Assembly: GCA_903813345.2 (NCBI GenBank)
Contig: CAIIXF020000010.1
Coordinates: forward strand, 1,913,169-1,977,168
Length of the DNA: 64,000 nt
DNA from: Owenia fusiformis
Taxonomy: Eukaryota > Annelida > Polychaeta > Sabellida > Oweniidae
Direction: 5' to 3'
Made by a program: the position numbers and the translations under genes. The notes under the pieces were generated by a model. It was not told the DNA's origin and ran no database searches. It was given only the letters and a program-made list of their open reading frames with translations. Positions 35,401-50,400 of this stretch are shown here, piece after piece (position 1 is the stretch's first letter; each line of letters opens with the position of its first letter).

Positions 35401-38400
35401 CCATTTGTAGGGAATAGTTTTTGTCTTTTTCTAAAGTGTCTAACTTTATTACAAGTCCCAACTTGGCATAATAAAAGTCCAAATAATGCAGTCCATATTA
35501 AATCCAAATTGCCCATTATGTATCTCATCTTCATTTCCAATTGAATATCTTTTAAATTATCATTCCAGTATGCTCCATCTTCATGCTTATCTTTATTATC
35601 CTATGATTCAATTAATACTGAGAAACAATACTTTCGATTGGTTAATCACTCAGCCCCATTAGATGATGAACTGTTGAGCAGTATCGGGATTTCAGCCTGA
35701 TTACACTGGGCCAATTTCTTCCTTGTGCACAACTCAGAGTTGATCCTAGTTGTATAGATCCAGCTTCCACTTAAGCCATGGATCAATTAATCCACTCCTG
35801 TAAGTAAGAGCCTCTCAATTGTAGTTGACACCTCTACAGGTAGATAGACAAAGATTGGCTCCTAACCATCTTTTACATCTGCTTTACAGTGATAATTTCT
35901 AAGGTGAGGTTTCTGTTGCCATGCCATTTTCAAAAGAATTGAAATAAAAGTTTGTGGACAGATGTGGAAGAGATGGGAAAGCATAAGGAAAGTTAATATC
36001 AGAGCATTTCCATGTTTCTCGTTAATGTGCATATTTAATGCAATACAATTCTCTATCTATATACTGTTTTAATTATACATAAACAACTATAAGTAGTCCC
36101 ATAGCATATGTATTGCTTAGAGGGGAGCCCTCTCCTACCTTTTCTTCTAACAATATGTATTTAATGAATTTTTGAGTCAAAACTGACATTGGGTGATTAT
36201 TAGGAAACGTTCTATCAAAAGGTAATGATTTTTTTTTTTATCTTGAGCTCAACTGCAAATAAACCAATAAGCCATACCCCCCCCCCCCCTCCTAAAATCA
36301 AGAGCTACTTTGAGGAAATAGAGTCCCACCTCAATGGACGCTATATGTATGTTTCCTTGTTATATTTTGTTGTTAAAGTGATTTCAAGTAAAGTTCAACT
36401 AAAGAATCAAACAAATATTGATGCATCCTGTGGAGTTGCGTGGAATCCATACCACTAATTGTTAGAAATACAAGAACTAGACATATTCCTTTACCATATG
36501 TTGGTAAGGATTCTCTGGTGTTATTATTTACTTTACGAACTTTCCAGCTTTCATCTTTACTCTATTCCTCTAAATATTTATTCAAACTTAATGTTGTATG
36601 TGGGAACATGTTTTTCCTTAGTTTTTCATTTATTGGTTAGACATGGGCATGTATTGTTTAGTGATTTTTATTGATATGATCTTTTATTTTATTTATTTTG
36701 TTTTAAATAAACTCATTAATTTATACATTTTGTTTGTTTAATACATGCATGTTTATTTTCTTGGTTAGGCAGCTCTTACAGAGAGGTTTTGTCTCGAAAA
36801 GTGATTCTCACAATAATTTGCAATTTGAAAACATTTGAATACACTAGGAATAAATAACATCTAAAGGAGTACAATTGTGGTCAATTTTGGAAATTGTACT
36901 AGAAAGCTTAGGTGTAAGAAATGATTAATTGGTTGTTTATGGGAGATCAATAATCAGGTTTTGATTGGCCTTATTTAAACCATCCAATAGCTATCTTATT
37001 ATATATTAAATATAATTGCTGAAACAGTGGTCATTAAGGCTTAATAATTTATGATTTGTAGATGTAGGCTTCGCATATAGTGCTTGTACTTACATTGGAC
37101 ATAGTTTAATTATACTATCTACAATAGTGTACAGTTAAACCTGTCTAATCAGAATGCCTTGAACTGGCACTCGCAAAAAGTGTTCATATTTACAGGTGTT
37201 CACATTTAGAGGTTTTTATTTCTTATCATTGAAGTCTATATCAGATTAAAAATGGGACCAAAAAGTGTTCACATTGAGAGGTGTTCAGATTACGAAGGTG
37301 TTTAGATATACAGGTTGGTTTAACTGTATACACATGTGTTGAAAATGTCCTCTTTATTTCTACTTTATTTTGAATGTGAAGATCCCCGAATATCCAATGC
37401 TTGATAAATAACATTGATGTTACAGAAAAACCTGGCTTAGTGAACACCTTTCTCTAGTGAATACTTGTGTTGAGTGATCACCGCTTCAAGTCACATTCTA
37501 AATTCACTCCTATATAAAACCCCCTCTCTGTAGTGACCCTATAGTGAGCACTTCTTTTGGCTCAAAAGCTGTTCACTATATACAGGTTTTACTGGATATG
37601 TATGTTTAATGTACAGATGACCCCCAAACCATATTCTGATGAGTTATTACTTGCATAGCTTGAGTGCCCTAATGTGCTTACCCTAAACTCATTAAAGCAT
37701 CAGGAAAGTTAAGTTCTTCTCATGGGACTTAGTGATTATTTTTTGTCTACACTGCTTGTCTATTATATGTATCATTCTGGGTGAACTTGCTGTTGAATTG
37801 ACTTATGTTTTATGGGTTGTTTCAGTGGAGGTGTTGTATTAGCTTAAATTGTAAGCTGTTTTAGACACCCACTTGTCTGTCTGTCTACCTTTCCGACTTA
37901 AACAGAAAACACCACAAGTCCCACAAAAGGAAGAAACTAAGAATACCACCAGTCATAAGGGAAAAAATCACCAGCATCCCAAATTATGATCTCAAGCAAA
38001 AATATACCCTCCTCCCCAACCTTCATAGGAATCACAATCCCTAACCATGAGACATGGAACTTTTAATTGAAATAGTAAGTCAATTATGGTACATGTTAAA
38101 GAACCTAAGGACTTTTCCTCTACTCTTGGGATCCTGATACTATTCATCAATCGAAATTGAGCACTCTGTGGCAAATAATGGACGGCAATGTGTGTCTAAA
38201 AAAACAATTAACAATCTCTAGTGTGGTACCTAGCTCTCAAAATGTTTGTGGAGCTAATAATGTGTAATGCTTTAACGGATGTTTTGATGAACTTCTAAAT
38301 AATATCAATATTTAATGCCTCCACATAAATCCCTTCTTATTAATGGAAAAACCAACATAAACGTAGTCTATTTATTATAATCCAGGGAGAGATTTAATCA

Positions 38401-41400
38401 AAATGAGTAGTCATAAATATGTCTCTGAATAACACCTGCAAAAAAATAAATACTTTGTGGATATACATTTTAACATGATGATATGTTATAATTTCAATAT
38501 AAGTGCATATTGATATGTGACTTTTAAAAATCAAATATCCAATTAGATTTTTCGTTTGTTAAAGCCAAGATTGGTTACAACCTGGTTTAACTATAGCAGT
38601 TTGGCCCAGTGTTCTACTCCTGACGTCGTAGACTGGGCCAAAGAAGGTCCAATGCCAAAAAAGGTGGATTTACTTCGGAAAAAATACACATGCTGATAAA
38701 TGAATAAACATCATAAAAAACACTTATGTGTTTGTTCCTTATATCAAACTTTGTATTTATATAAGGTTTTGATCGCTGGCTGACGGCTAATAGATAAGAA
38801 GGAAACGATTAAACGCAGCAAAAAGAAAAATTCTTCTGCAATCTGTTCGTGATCTCGTAGAATATCGAGAAGTCTCGGCTGCATATTTCGTTCAGTACTA
38901 CATTCGGTCAGTTCAACAAATTGAAAAATCGTATTCAATGTCCACCATATTTCTTTCAAGTCGAAATACAACACAGATACGTCTGTTTTATAAAGTGATC
39001 TTCATTTTGATAACAAAGCAATTCTAATATTAGGAATGTATTGATTCCCAGGAAATGTATTTTCGTTCCATGAAAGTTAAAAATTATCAAGTCACACTTG
39101 TGTTACATCACATCACGTGACTATATTCGGTGCGGAGAACTGACGAAAATATTGACGAAATGTTGTGCCTCTTTCAACATCAATATATCAAATAGAACAC
39201 CACATTTACGTCGAAGTTATATACTCTTTATTTCAAATAAATACATGGGTTTACATGGAGCCCAATGTTTTAGTTGGATGGCTAATAGGGAATGAATAAT
39301 AAGTGATGATTTAGCGACATGTTTTTTCCGGAGTAAATCCACCCTTTTTTGCATTGAACCTCATCTGGCCCAGATCTACGACATCGGGTCTGGTTAAACC
39401 TGGTTGTGATATATTTTATAATATGAGGTATGTATGAACGTGTTTGCGGGGACAGGGTTGTCATAAATTATGCACCTCCTGGGGAGAAAGCCAAGTAAGA
39501 AGTACACCGACCAGTATGAACTCATCAAAGCTAGCACATATATGGATGATTTATCTGTAAGGTTTCATCAGCACCCTTGGTTAAGTTACTTACCATGTTT
39601 AAAATGTCAATGTCACTTTAGCCCTAGCTTTTTATATCTAAAAATGTTGATAATCTCATATCTGGCATTGCTCAACGCTTCGGAATAGTCTGAACAGAAA
39701 GCAGAGGGGTAACATTATATAAACAACATTCAGAAAACAGTATCAACATATGCTTTTTGATGCTTCTACATTAAATGTTATGATGCCCCTTAACAATATA
39801 TAGGGAAAACATGTGCCTGGGAAATGATGATTTAAAATCATTGAGTCTGTGAAAATTATTTGTTAAAAAGGAAATTATTTCAACAGCTCAAATTCGGTAA
39901 TTGTTTTATATGGCTTGTCAATCAAGAAGTCATTCTATATTGTGAAAAGTACCTCATAACGTACAACTTGTGGTTTTGCGTGTTTTTGGATCAAATAACG
40001 TACAATGCCTCTTTAAATACCCATAACATTTACATTTTTAATGATGAAACACAATACATACCAATTTGAAAACATTATGAGTCCATCAGAAATTCTGTTT
40101 CAACCAAGATACATGGTGACCCAAAACATGCAACCTTCTTTTTCAAGAATTGACTCAATTATGGAGGACACTTCTTGAATTTCTTTTTTGTATTAGATTT
40201 TTCAATTTGTAAATTCTTTTATGGATGTTGACCCTTTGAATTGCCTATGGACTTGGAGACAGGTCTTCGTCTATCTCACATATTTGAGATGGAATGCTCT
40301 CTCTCTCTTTTATGAATACTAGTACTGTATCTACAACTATTTTTGATGTTATAAGTATTGGCTATCAATTTTTCTATTTTTTCTTCAACATGTATTGTAA
40401 TGACTTCAGTATGAATGAAATGTCCCTTGGTGTTCTGGTCCTGGATTGAGATATTGTTTCTCGACTGGAGGGGAAAGGGAGATGTTAGACATTATTTCTT
40501 TTCATGTTACGCCATGGTTTTGGGATATATAGAATCTATTTTTTCTTTTTATGGTCCTTTCCCTTTGGCATTTAGCTAAATATATAAGCACTAGTACCAA
40601 AGGGAAAGAACTAAAAGTTGTAATGGAACTTAACAAGAAAAAGCAATCTCTAAGTGCATACCAGTCAAGACAAGAAAAACAAACCCCATATAGCCCAAAC
40701 CATGATCTAACGTGAAAAGAAACAATGTCTAATACCCCCTTTCCCCCACCATTCAAGAACCAATATCACAATTTATACTAAATGCATCAACAAGAACCCT
40801 TGTGCACCTATAGAACCAGTCCACAAAACAATATACCTGTAATCGTGTCTTCTCCAATCAACATTGATTTTTGAGAGTGATTAGTGTCGGTAAGTACAAC
40901 AATTTTCCGGTTGTTATTCGTTTTGAACTAAACAAGCTTGTTAATGTTTAATATGAATTCCATGTATATAATTATGCTGTCAGAGAAACAACAATGTGTT
41001 AAGTATGAAAGCGAAACAAAATAAAACAATCACAATGATGGGAATTGATCGTTAAGAACATGATAGGCAACTAAACATGACATAATGAATACACTTCCAT
41101 CAAAACATTGAAAAGGAACAAGGCACAATGGTATTATTGATTGATAAAGGAGAAAAATGATGATTGCACTGGGAAAGTTGAATTGATACAATTTTTGAGT
41201 GTTAACATTGTTTTATGTTTAAGTCAATACTTTGGTTAATTCATTTCTCTATGGTCTTAAAGTGACATGAATCATGCAAAAGTCTAAAAGGGTTGAACAG
41301 CAAAATCATGTATTAACGGGCATTAATAAAACTGGATTTTCTTAGCAAACTGAAACATTCCTCAGTAGAAAAGTGTACAAAGGGAACAAACGCCAAACTG

Positions 41401-44400
41401 AATTATGAGAAATCTGTGCTGAAAGAACTCATCAGGCAGTTTTGGATGACCATGTATGAAACTATATGTTTTTTATACTTGAAAAGTGCTATATTTTCAG
41501 TGTTTTGTGTTCATTGGTGGGTGGGCATGCAGGTAGCCATCACAAGAAATCATGTCATCAAGACAGAACTGATAAAACCAATAATTTATTTTACAGATCT
41601 AAAAGAAAACAATCGCCCAAACCAGTTTAGAGTATTTGGATGCTGGATAATATGCAAGGCAGTCATTTTGAATTTTGATTGTGATATTTATCACTGTATT
41701 TTGCTTTGTATGATTGTTCAATTTTGTTTCATATTTTACCAATATATTCAATATTTCATTTTTTTCATCTGATGTATTTTACAATTTGGTTAAGTGATGA
41801 GCACCATTTTATCATTTCAAAGTCCACTTGAGGTGACAATGTCCTCTGGGTTCTCTTGTCAAATTGAGTGGAAAATACCCACTCCAATAATTGAGGAGGA
41901 TTATTAATTTAAGTCAATCATGCCTGTCATTTAGTCTTGTTCCTGAAACCTTTATTAATTTGATCGAAAAACCTTTTGGAACTTTCTTAATTGAATAGAT
42001 CAATGAGATGATCGAATGAAGCTTTGTTTGCTACCAATATGTCATTTTACATTCCATTCATGCTATCTGAACCAGTCCAAACTATCAAAAGCCATGAAGA
42101 GCAACTTTTAAAAACAAATTTCTTTTAACTCTCCTCTTCTGAATTTTGTTTCAATAAGACGTGATATTCAGGAATCCTGAATAAGAAGGACAAAACCGAA
42201 AATCTCTACATTTATCAGTGTCAAAATATATCTGTAATATTTTATTTTTTTGAATTTAAGTGGTCTTCTGAGAAGACTAAACCAATTGACAAACTCTTAA
42301 AGCTTTTTATCTCTACAAACCAACATGTGCCACCTTACCCAACTCATACTCTCTGACATTTTGTCTGAAGTTTTTCACTTAGAATTTGAAGACAAACAAT
42401 TGCATGCCAAATAGATATTCTACAACCATAGCGAGTAAAATTCAGTTTAGCTTACAGGGATTTTGGCCATTTTAATAATGGATGGAATAACTATTTATTT
42501 AGGATTATGTTCTCAAGGGTAAAGATTAAACAAACATTATCAATTGATTTCTAATTACATTTTTCCGAGATGCCTTTACTTATAGCTGTTCAAATTGCTT
42601 TTAAAAGCTTTAGTAAAAATGTTCCTTCTCCTTAGAGGATAGTTGACATGGATATGCTTTATTTGGTGTCTTATATTAACACACATTGATTGATACACTT
42701 ACATTGAGTACACATTTATGTTTTAGTTGACCTTATATTTAAAATGATTTTCAAATCTATATAAGGGAAATTACTTCAGTTTAAAAAAATGAGTTAATAA
42801 ATATATCTCAAAAACTAATGTCTGACAATCTTGCCACTGACTCGTTTAAATTAATAGACTCATACATTAGATGGTATTCTGTTTACTCTAGGGGGTTTGA
42901 ACAGACATAGAAGACTTGCAGAGTAGCTTTGGTTATCTATTGCCATCATTGCATCAATTATTCAGAAATATAACATTCTTCATCTCCACTATTAATTATA
43001 CAAAAAGCAAATACACTGAAACCATTAGATCCTCTGGGAATGTCACAAAAAATGCAACATATATCCAATAAAACAATCATAAAATGATACGAAAAAACCG
43101 TGCAAACATCCAAAAATGAGTTCAGTGAAGCGAAGAAATAACAAAATGCCAAAAACTCAGGGACTCAAAATATATGTAATATGTAGTGAACTATTCAATC
43201 TGAGATGAATGCAGGTACAGCTTAGTCTAGCACCTCTTGACATTATGATTACCAAATCAATATGAACAAGTACAATCAGCATGCCACACATTCCAAAAAG
43301 AGAATAAAACTTAAGAGTTAAAAATGTCGCAATATCACACTCATCATAGAATTGAATGGCAATTCTACAAATGGCAATTCTACAAATACTATTTTCTGAG
43401 ACATGGATTTTCAAGATAATTATGGGCACATTGTATTTTCAATCCATTACTTTTAATTGACTGACATAATTGAAAGAGACTTTATATAGATGAGAAATAA
43501 CTTCACCAATAGCAGATCTGTAAATTAACCTACACTTGATTAGCCAAAAACTGTATAAAATCAATTACCCATAATCTCAAAATCAATATCAGAAGGATGG
43601 GTTCAATTTGAATCACAGTTAACGACTCTTGGGATTTTTATGGCATCCTCTTATCATTACTCACATAGGTAATTCTTCAGTAATTCTTTCCTGGATACCA
43701 ATGGAATTATGTAGCATACATAAGAAGCATACACCCCCCTCAATAAGTTTGGTAACCAAAAGTCCCCTTCTGGATTAATAATGTGCTGAAGCTTATTTAT
43801 ATTTAGATATTTAAAAAAGGCTGTTTTAAGGCTTTTACACGTTGATGACGACTCTGGATTGTCATATAGGAGTGGAGTGTACATAATAGTGTAGGCTGTT
43901 TTATTCCTCCTATATCTTAATTACCATTGGTTTCAGAATCCGTATTACACTCAAAGACATCACTGTAACACATGCCTTAACATTATTTTCTTTTGAAAAT
44001 CAAAAACCATATATCATATGTCACCATTTAAAAATGTTAATCCCTTGAACGATGTATGTTTTGAAAAGATGGATTTTATTTCAATCATGGAATAACATAT
44101 ATAATCATCACTGTTAAGGCTGCATTTTTATGATTAATCAAAGTTCTGTTACAATTTGTCATTAAAGAACATGCAATAATCACTTGTCATACTTTTTTAA
44201 ATAGACAACCAGTGAAAAACTGACCACTTTCAGGAATTTTCAAAGATATTTATTCTGTCTACTACATTCATGACAGACATAAACAGAGGCTGTATACAGC
44301 GTTATAAAACAAATATTTAGTTATTTTTTGCTGAATACTTTCACAAGATTTTGAGAATAGAATTGAATACTTGTATCGTGTCTAATTTAACAGTTTATAC

Positions 44401-47400
44401 TCGAGAGGAAACCTCTTACACATAACGTGACATTTTGAAGATGAGAAAACATTAGCTCAACGACTAACAAAACAGCACAGAATCAATAATATCAGTTTAG
44501 ATAGATACCAATGCTACATGCTACATTTGACACCAAAAACAAACAAAGCTAACATGCAAGTCATTGACAATTTGGACTGAATCAACTAATATATTGAACC
44601 AATAGTATAATAATGTAATTAATTTACCATTAATTATCAAACCATCGCTTATTTAATCATTTAGAGAGGAGAGTCCCCTGATAAGCATAATGCTTATAGA
44701 CAATCCTCCTAAAATTAATACATTTTAGATATAAAAGAACATGTAACAATTTGTTCAATTAATGTTCCATTAAGGGATCTCATAAAGCTTTATTAGAGAT
44801 CTTTATTACATCATCTGAATTGTACTACTATTACATAGTGGTACACTAAATTTATAAGTACTAAAAAAATAAATCTGATTGAATGCAAGTGTTACTTTTG
44901 TTTTTATGGTTCAGTTCAGATTTGTACAGCATATTTATCATTGTTACCTAGGCCTTACTCTTAGCTGGGTCTGACATTGTAAGTAACATTGATTGATTGT
45001 CTTCACCTTTGAGATGTCAACTTCTTATCAATGATGTTGCTTCTAAGCATTAAACTATCATTTTTTGCAGTTTGTCCTCCCTTGATGATATTTCCTTTTT
45101 TATATGTCACAATGAACTGTGAAAATATCTTATTCTATTAACAGTACATTTATGATATATCATGCCTTAACATGATGATTATGATAATGATAACATGATT
45201 CGAAAAAGTTAGTGACTTGGTCACCATGTTTGAAAAAGAATGATTTGATGCATCCAATACAGAGAATAGTATGAAGAGAAGGTTATTAAATAGATCTATT
45301 AATATATATATACAGGGTGGGCCAAAAAAAACCACCCCCCTAACCAATATTCCTGATAAATATTTATTTTTTAACAATCACACCAACAATAATATATCAT
45401 ACTAAAGATAATTTAATTTGCAACAAACTGATATATAATATCACCATTTTCAACAACCCCATATAGAAATATAACCATTTATGTGATATGGGGGTCAAAA
45501 AACACCTTTTCAATTTTTGTCGATTTTGCGAACAATTGCCTATTTCTACCAAATTTTTGTAAATTACAACATTGTCATGAGTCTTTCATAATTGGATATT
45601 ATATATTGTTTTCATTCAGTTCTTGAACCACACATGCTCAATATACATGTGTATGCTTATAAAACTAATTTATTTCTTCTTCGTCTGTCTAAAAATAGCT
45701 CAATAGACCCACCCCCCGGACCCATCCTCTGATTGGATTATTCGCTTAAGACGCGGAAGCCATTGGTTGATGGCATAATTGATGGATGTATGCGGAAGTA
45801 CCATTCAACTGCTAGTTATTCTTTATTTTAGTTCCTCTACATCCCTGGTAGGCTGGGTATATTTAAATACCAACTGTTCTAGATGCTCCCAGGTATGGTA
45901 ATCACCATTATTGGCAACTGGACTGCCAGTAAACCATTTTTCTGGGCTAGAGATGGCAACATTTCGAATCTCCAAAAACTCCAGGGTAGCATTGGACCTG
46001 TGTGATGGAGCACTGTTCTATCAGAAAATGAAATTTCTTTCACATGTCTTTTATATTCTTGAGGAGTCCTTTTTTACCACTTCATGTCATTAACATTCAG
46101 AGTATATTTTTGCTCCCGGTCCAAAAAACAGGGCTTTTATGGTCTATCCTTTTTGGGAAACGCTGAGTGGACACCACCTACCTTTCAGAAAAATGTCATC
46201 TCGATTTGAGTAGCCTTTTATCGCAAATGTCACTATTCTTGCTTCCTTATATAGAGTATAGCCTTTTGATAACATGTATTGTACTTGGGGCATTTAGAAC
46301 AGTTGGTCTATGGAGATCCCTAGCCCATCAGGGGTGTAGGCATACTGAAAGAATGAATAATTAGGTGTTGGAATGGTACTTCTGCAGAGATCCATCAATT
46401 ATACCAATGGCTTTCGCGTTTTAAGCGAGAAATCAAAGCAGAAGTTGGGTCCGGGGGTGAGTCTATTGAGCCATATTTGGACAGACTGAAGAAGAAATGA
46501 ATTAGTTTTTTAAGCATACACATGTATATTGAGCATGCAAGGTTCAAAAACTGAATGAAAACAATATATAATATCCAATTATGAAAGACTCATGACAATG
46601 TTGTAATTTACTAAAATTTGGTAGAAATAGGCAATTGTTCGCAAAATCGACGAAAATTGAAAAGGTGTTTTTTGACCCCCATGTCACATAAATGGTTATA
46701 TCTCGAGCCAGAGTTGTTGAAAATTGTTATATTATATATCAGTTTGTTGCAAATTAAATTATCTTTAATATGATATATCATTATAGGTGTGCATGTTAAA
46801 AATTGAATATTTATCAGAAATATTGGCTAGGGGGGTGGTTTTTTTTGGCCCACCCTGTATATATATTGATATTTCCTTTCCTTAATTCCTCAACATTGAT
46901 TTTATTGAATGTGTTGAAAAAAGGTTTTGGAGAAAATCGTCTTGTTTACATTTTATTATTTTGAAAAGACATCTTAGCATTGTATTCATTCTCAGTTCTA
47001 ATGTATCATTAATATTTAACATATATAAGAAAAATTGACTGCCTCTGGGGCTATTTCAAGATTGCTATTAAACTGACACTAGTATATTTTCTAGATCTTA
47101 GATGTCATTCCTCATAGAAGATTCTATAGAAGCCTGCTGACATTTTACAGGTAACAGGTAAACATTATTTATGCTCCATATCAAAGACATATTGATTTTA
47201 GACCATACATTGTTGTCTTGTTACTGGCAACATCTACTGTATAGTGTATTGCATTTAGAAACTCAAACACTAAGGAAATTTTAATATTACATGTGTAAGT
47301 CATTTTTAATATAAAAATAATATTCATCCCCAGGTCTTCATCATACTTCAATCATACTTTTTGCCACTGTTATTTCGCATAAAAAACAAATACAAGTTCT

Positions 47401-50400
47401 TATAGATGGTGCTATTGTATAAGTTCTTGGCGATCTTTGAAACATAACACAAACTGCAGAGAAAATGATTACCCTTCTCTCAGACCACCGATGTCATCTA
47501 TACTATATCTTTTTTTAAATAACATCTCAAATATCTCTCTTGATTCTTAATCTCGGTCAGTCCTTGGTGGTGATAAAATGAAGCATAAACCTTCATTTAA
47601 AAATGATTTGAAATTATCTTACCTATGACCCTTAATTTGACAATCTTCTCTCTTGGAGGTATTGTGTTGATTTGGCACTTGTACTCCCCTTCATCACTAT
47701 GTACGACTCGACTTAACTTCAGATTCCAGTCTTTCGTATATGGCCGATCAACTATAAACCGTGTGTCATCTGTTATTGTCCCTTGGTCAAATGTGAGGAT
47801 GCTAGAATCCTCATCCATCCATACAACCTTGAAAAAAATGATATTGAACATGCTTTGATTTCAGATAGAGATGTCCATGCTCTACTCGTGAGGTTATAAG
47901 GGATTCTAACATTGTCGAATATGTTTACCCTAATTTTCTTTACTCAATATTTTTAGTAGGCTAAGTATAAGTATTATCGTTTTTGTTTTGATATATTTGA
48001 CATTTTTCTGTATAAAATTCTGTAGTTTATATTATTCTTGGGTATTATTCCTCATGTGTGCAGTGTTAATATTAAATCTCATGCATGCATGCACATTGAG
48101 ATACACTACTTGTGATCGTGTTGTTTGTTTCTTTTACATCTGTGTTTGGAAAAGGTCTAACATTGAAATTAGAACTTATCAAAAAGTGGTCTATATGTGA
48201 TGTACCATTTAATATTAACCATTTAAATCCTGTTATTAATGAAATTAAATATATTTTGTAGACAACTGCGATAGACAGTGTGAAAATTGATAGTGCAGCA
48301 GCAAAGTAAGTAAGAAAAGTAACTCTATATATGGTAAAAATTCAGACAAATACTACAAGATATAAAAAAATAACAAACATAATTCTTTAAAATAACTCCC
48401 TTTACAAAATGTAACAACAAAAATAATTGAAAGTTGAGATCACACAACCAAAAATATTAATTTGCAAAAGAGAATTTGCAACAGCCCAAAGAAAGTTCAA
48501 GATTTATATAGTTTTCATAATAAACCTGGAAATCTGAATACTGAAGTGAAAATGTTTAGCTTAAAGTTTGTAAGTTTGCTAAGCATACACACTGTTAAAA
48601 TGTTCCTTCTGGTCTTCATCACTTTGTAATGTAATTCACTCACATAGTATGAGTGATGAAGCCAAGGGGAACTCTACACTTAAAAAGTTAAAAATGTAAA
48701 ATGGTATGAACATCATTGATCAATAATATAAAATGCCAGCACTATTTAGAAATTATCGTACTGTCATTTGGTGAAATTGTATAACAGTGACAAAGTATGG
48801 CAGTGACAAATTGTGATAATATATAAATAGTGCCTATTGACCATCTCGAAGCTGCATTTTTATGAACCATACATTTTTCTGTTGCTTGGATACTATTGTA
48901 TCTATTGAACAACACAGAAGGATCATGTATGATGTCATAATGCAGTTTACTGAGATGCGTCTGAAGATCATGATGTCATCATACTCACATGGCGCACGTG
49001 GTTCTGTTTCTGTTAATGAATATAGACCTTTTTCAATCACCATACATAAACATGATGTGCAGGTACTACTTCTATATATAAGGTAGTGCAATACAGGAAT
49101 TATTCCTCTTTGTGTGGTATACGTCATTTTCATTCATTAGCTTCTATTTTTAATCATGATTGTGTTTTTTGTATTGCACATCCTTAATCGGACCAAACGT
49201 ATTTTAAAACTCACTACAAGTATTAATACATTCATCATTATGATCTAAAATTTAATTAAAAAATCAAGCGAGGTAAAAAATGTTTAGTCACATCTAATCA
49301 TTTTGTTATGTTATGCATCTTATATCAGTAACTTCAAATATTAATGTATATTCTGTATTAGGTACTATTGTTGCTTGTCATAGTTGGTACGTACTGCATT
49401 ATGCATAGCATTGGAATGATTAGTTAAAGTGTCTCCAGGTTTCTACTTCATTAGTCTTTGAAAAACAGAAAAGTAGAAAACAAGATATTTATTAGAGTTA
49501 TTGGTGCTTCTATACTATATTTATCTCTCCTTTATTTATCTCAAATGCATTATGGTTTTTCATTTTTGTTAAACCTTGAAAAAGAAGTGTTAAGTTGCAA
49601 TAAAGACACATTGTTATTTAGAAAATAAAGAAAAACATTGTTAAAAATAAAAAAAGAATCGTCAACATGTATTTCACAAATGACAAAATTGATGAGAAAA
49701 CCAAAAGAGACAAATAAGATTATTACAATAAAGATACAAATGTAATTTATGGATAAGAAAGACTTGACTCCATCGGTAAAATAAGTGTATTTAATGAAAT
49801 AAATAAGTAAATAATAGACAGAATAAGATATAATGAGTAACACCATGTTTTAAATCTCTCCAAAAATAACTATTTTCACATCACAAATTATACCAAACAG
49901 TAATGACCTTTAATTTTTTCAAAATCAACCAAATATGCAACAATAGTGCGTATGGTACACATTGGCAATTGAGACGATGCAAGGCGAACAGACTTCTGCC
50001 AAATGAATCAGAAAATAACTAAGTTACATTACATGCAGGAGACATCTATTTTGTGTAACATGCTTTAGAATTAGACCATGATGGCATTTATATTTCATTT
50101 CATGCAACGAGTATACTTTAATACTTTTAAATTTTATTGAGTCCAATACTTTAAAAGTAAGAGTGCAATCTTTGAAATAATTTCAATGAATTGAGAAATC
50201 GCAAAATCAACAGCAGAAATGCTTGAAAGTCCTATGTTTGATCCTAAATATATGTAGAGATCATACGAGTATATCAATATATTTTATATCTATTTCCCAA
50301 TTGTTTGGAATATACTTCAATCTGTGAGTTAGCTATGATAAAACATTGATTTTCTTCTTTAATCTTTCCACCATGACCATTTCTCAATCTACGTAAGAAT

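Larger units (their letters stand above)
45313..46857. mobile_element. mariner/Tc1-type element made of two inverted 3' halves
   Basis: The ends are CAGGGTGGGCCAAAAAAA and its inverse, each next to TA (45311-45312, 46858-46859). The left arm (45313 to about 45811) and right arm (about 46370 to 46857) are inverted copies over about 490 bp. Transposase fragments point outward on both sides. The minus strand (46018-45828) has SAPSHRSNATLEFLE, containing the region after the second catalytic Asp, and HTWEHLEQLVF to EELK. The plus strand (46375-46500) has GTSAEIHQLYQWLSRFKREI, and ends DRLKKK before TGA. Stops and frameshifts interrupt both. The element therefore has two C-terminal/3' ends and no N-terminal half, a foldback derivative that probably moved by recognition of its intact ends. 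Confidence 0.85.
26497..47622 (-). other. Intron 3 of the lachesin-like gene, about 21 kb
   Basis: A phase 1 GT-AG intron between Ig1 and Ig2. Recognised contents: dispersed-repeat copies (26890-27050, 40311-40772), two pogo-like MITEs (37130-37328, 37421-37596), an 831-bp TIR element (38577-39407), the inverted-half mariner (45313-46857) and a candidate secreted-peptide ORF (35355-35540). The stretches 27051-35354, 35541-37129, 37597-38576, 39408-40310, 40773-45312 and 46858-47622 show nothing I can support as a gene; a poly-C run sits at about 36278-36290. The 146-codon ORF at 29848-30288 is the longest chance frame. Confidence 0.8.

Noticed and set aside
37905-38040. Possible seventh copy of the dispersed repeat family (ATTATGATCTCAAGCAAAAA, CCCTCCTCCCC).
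   Set aside because: Only scattered short matches; too weak to call without an alignment.
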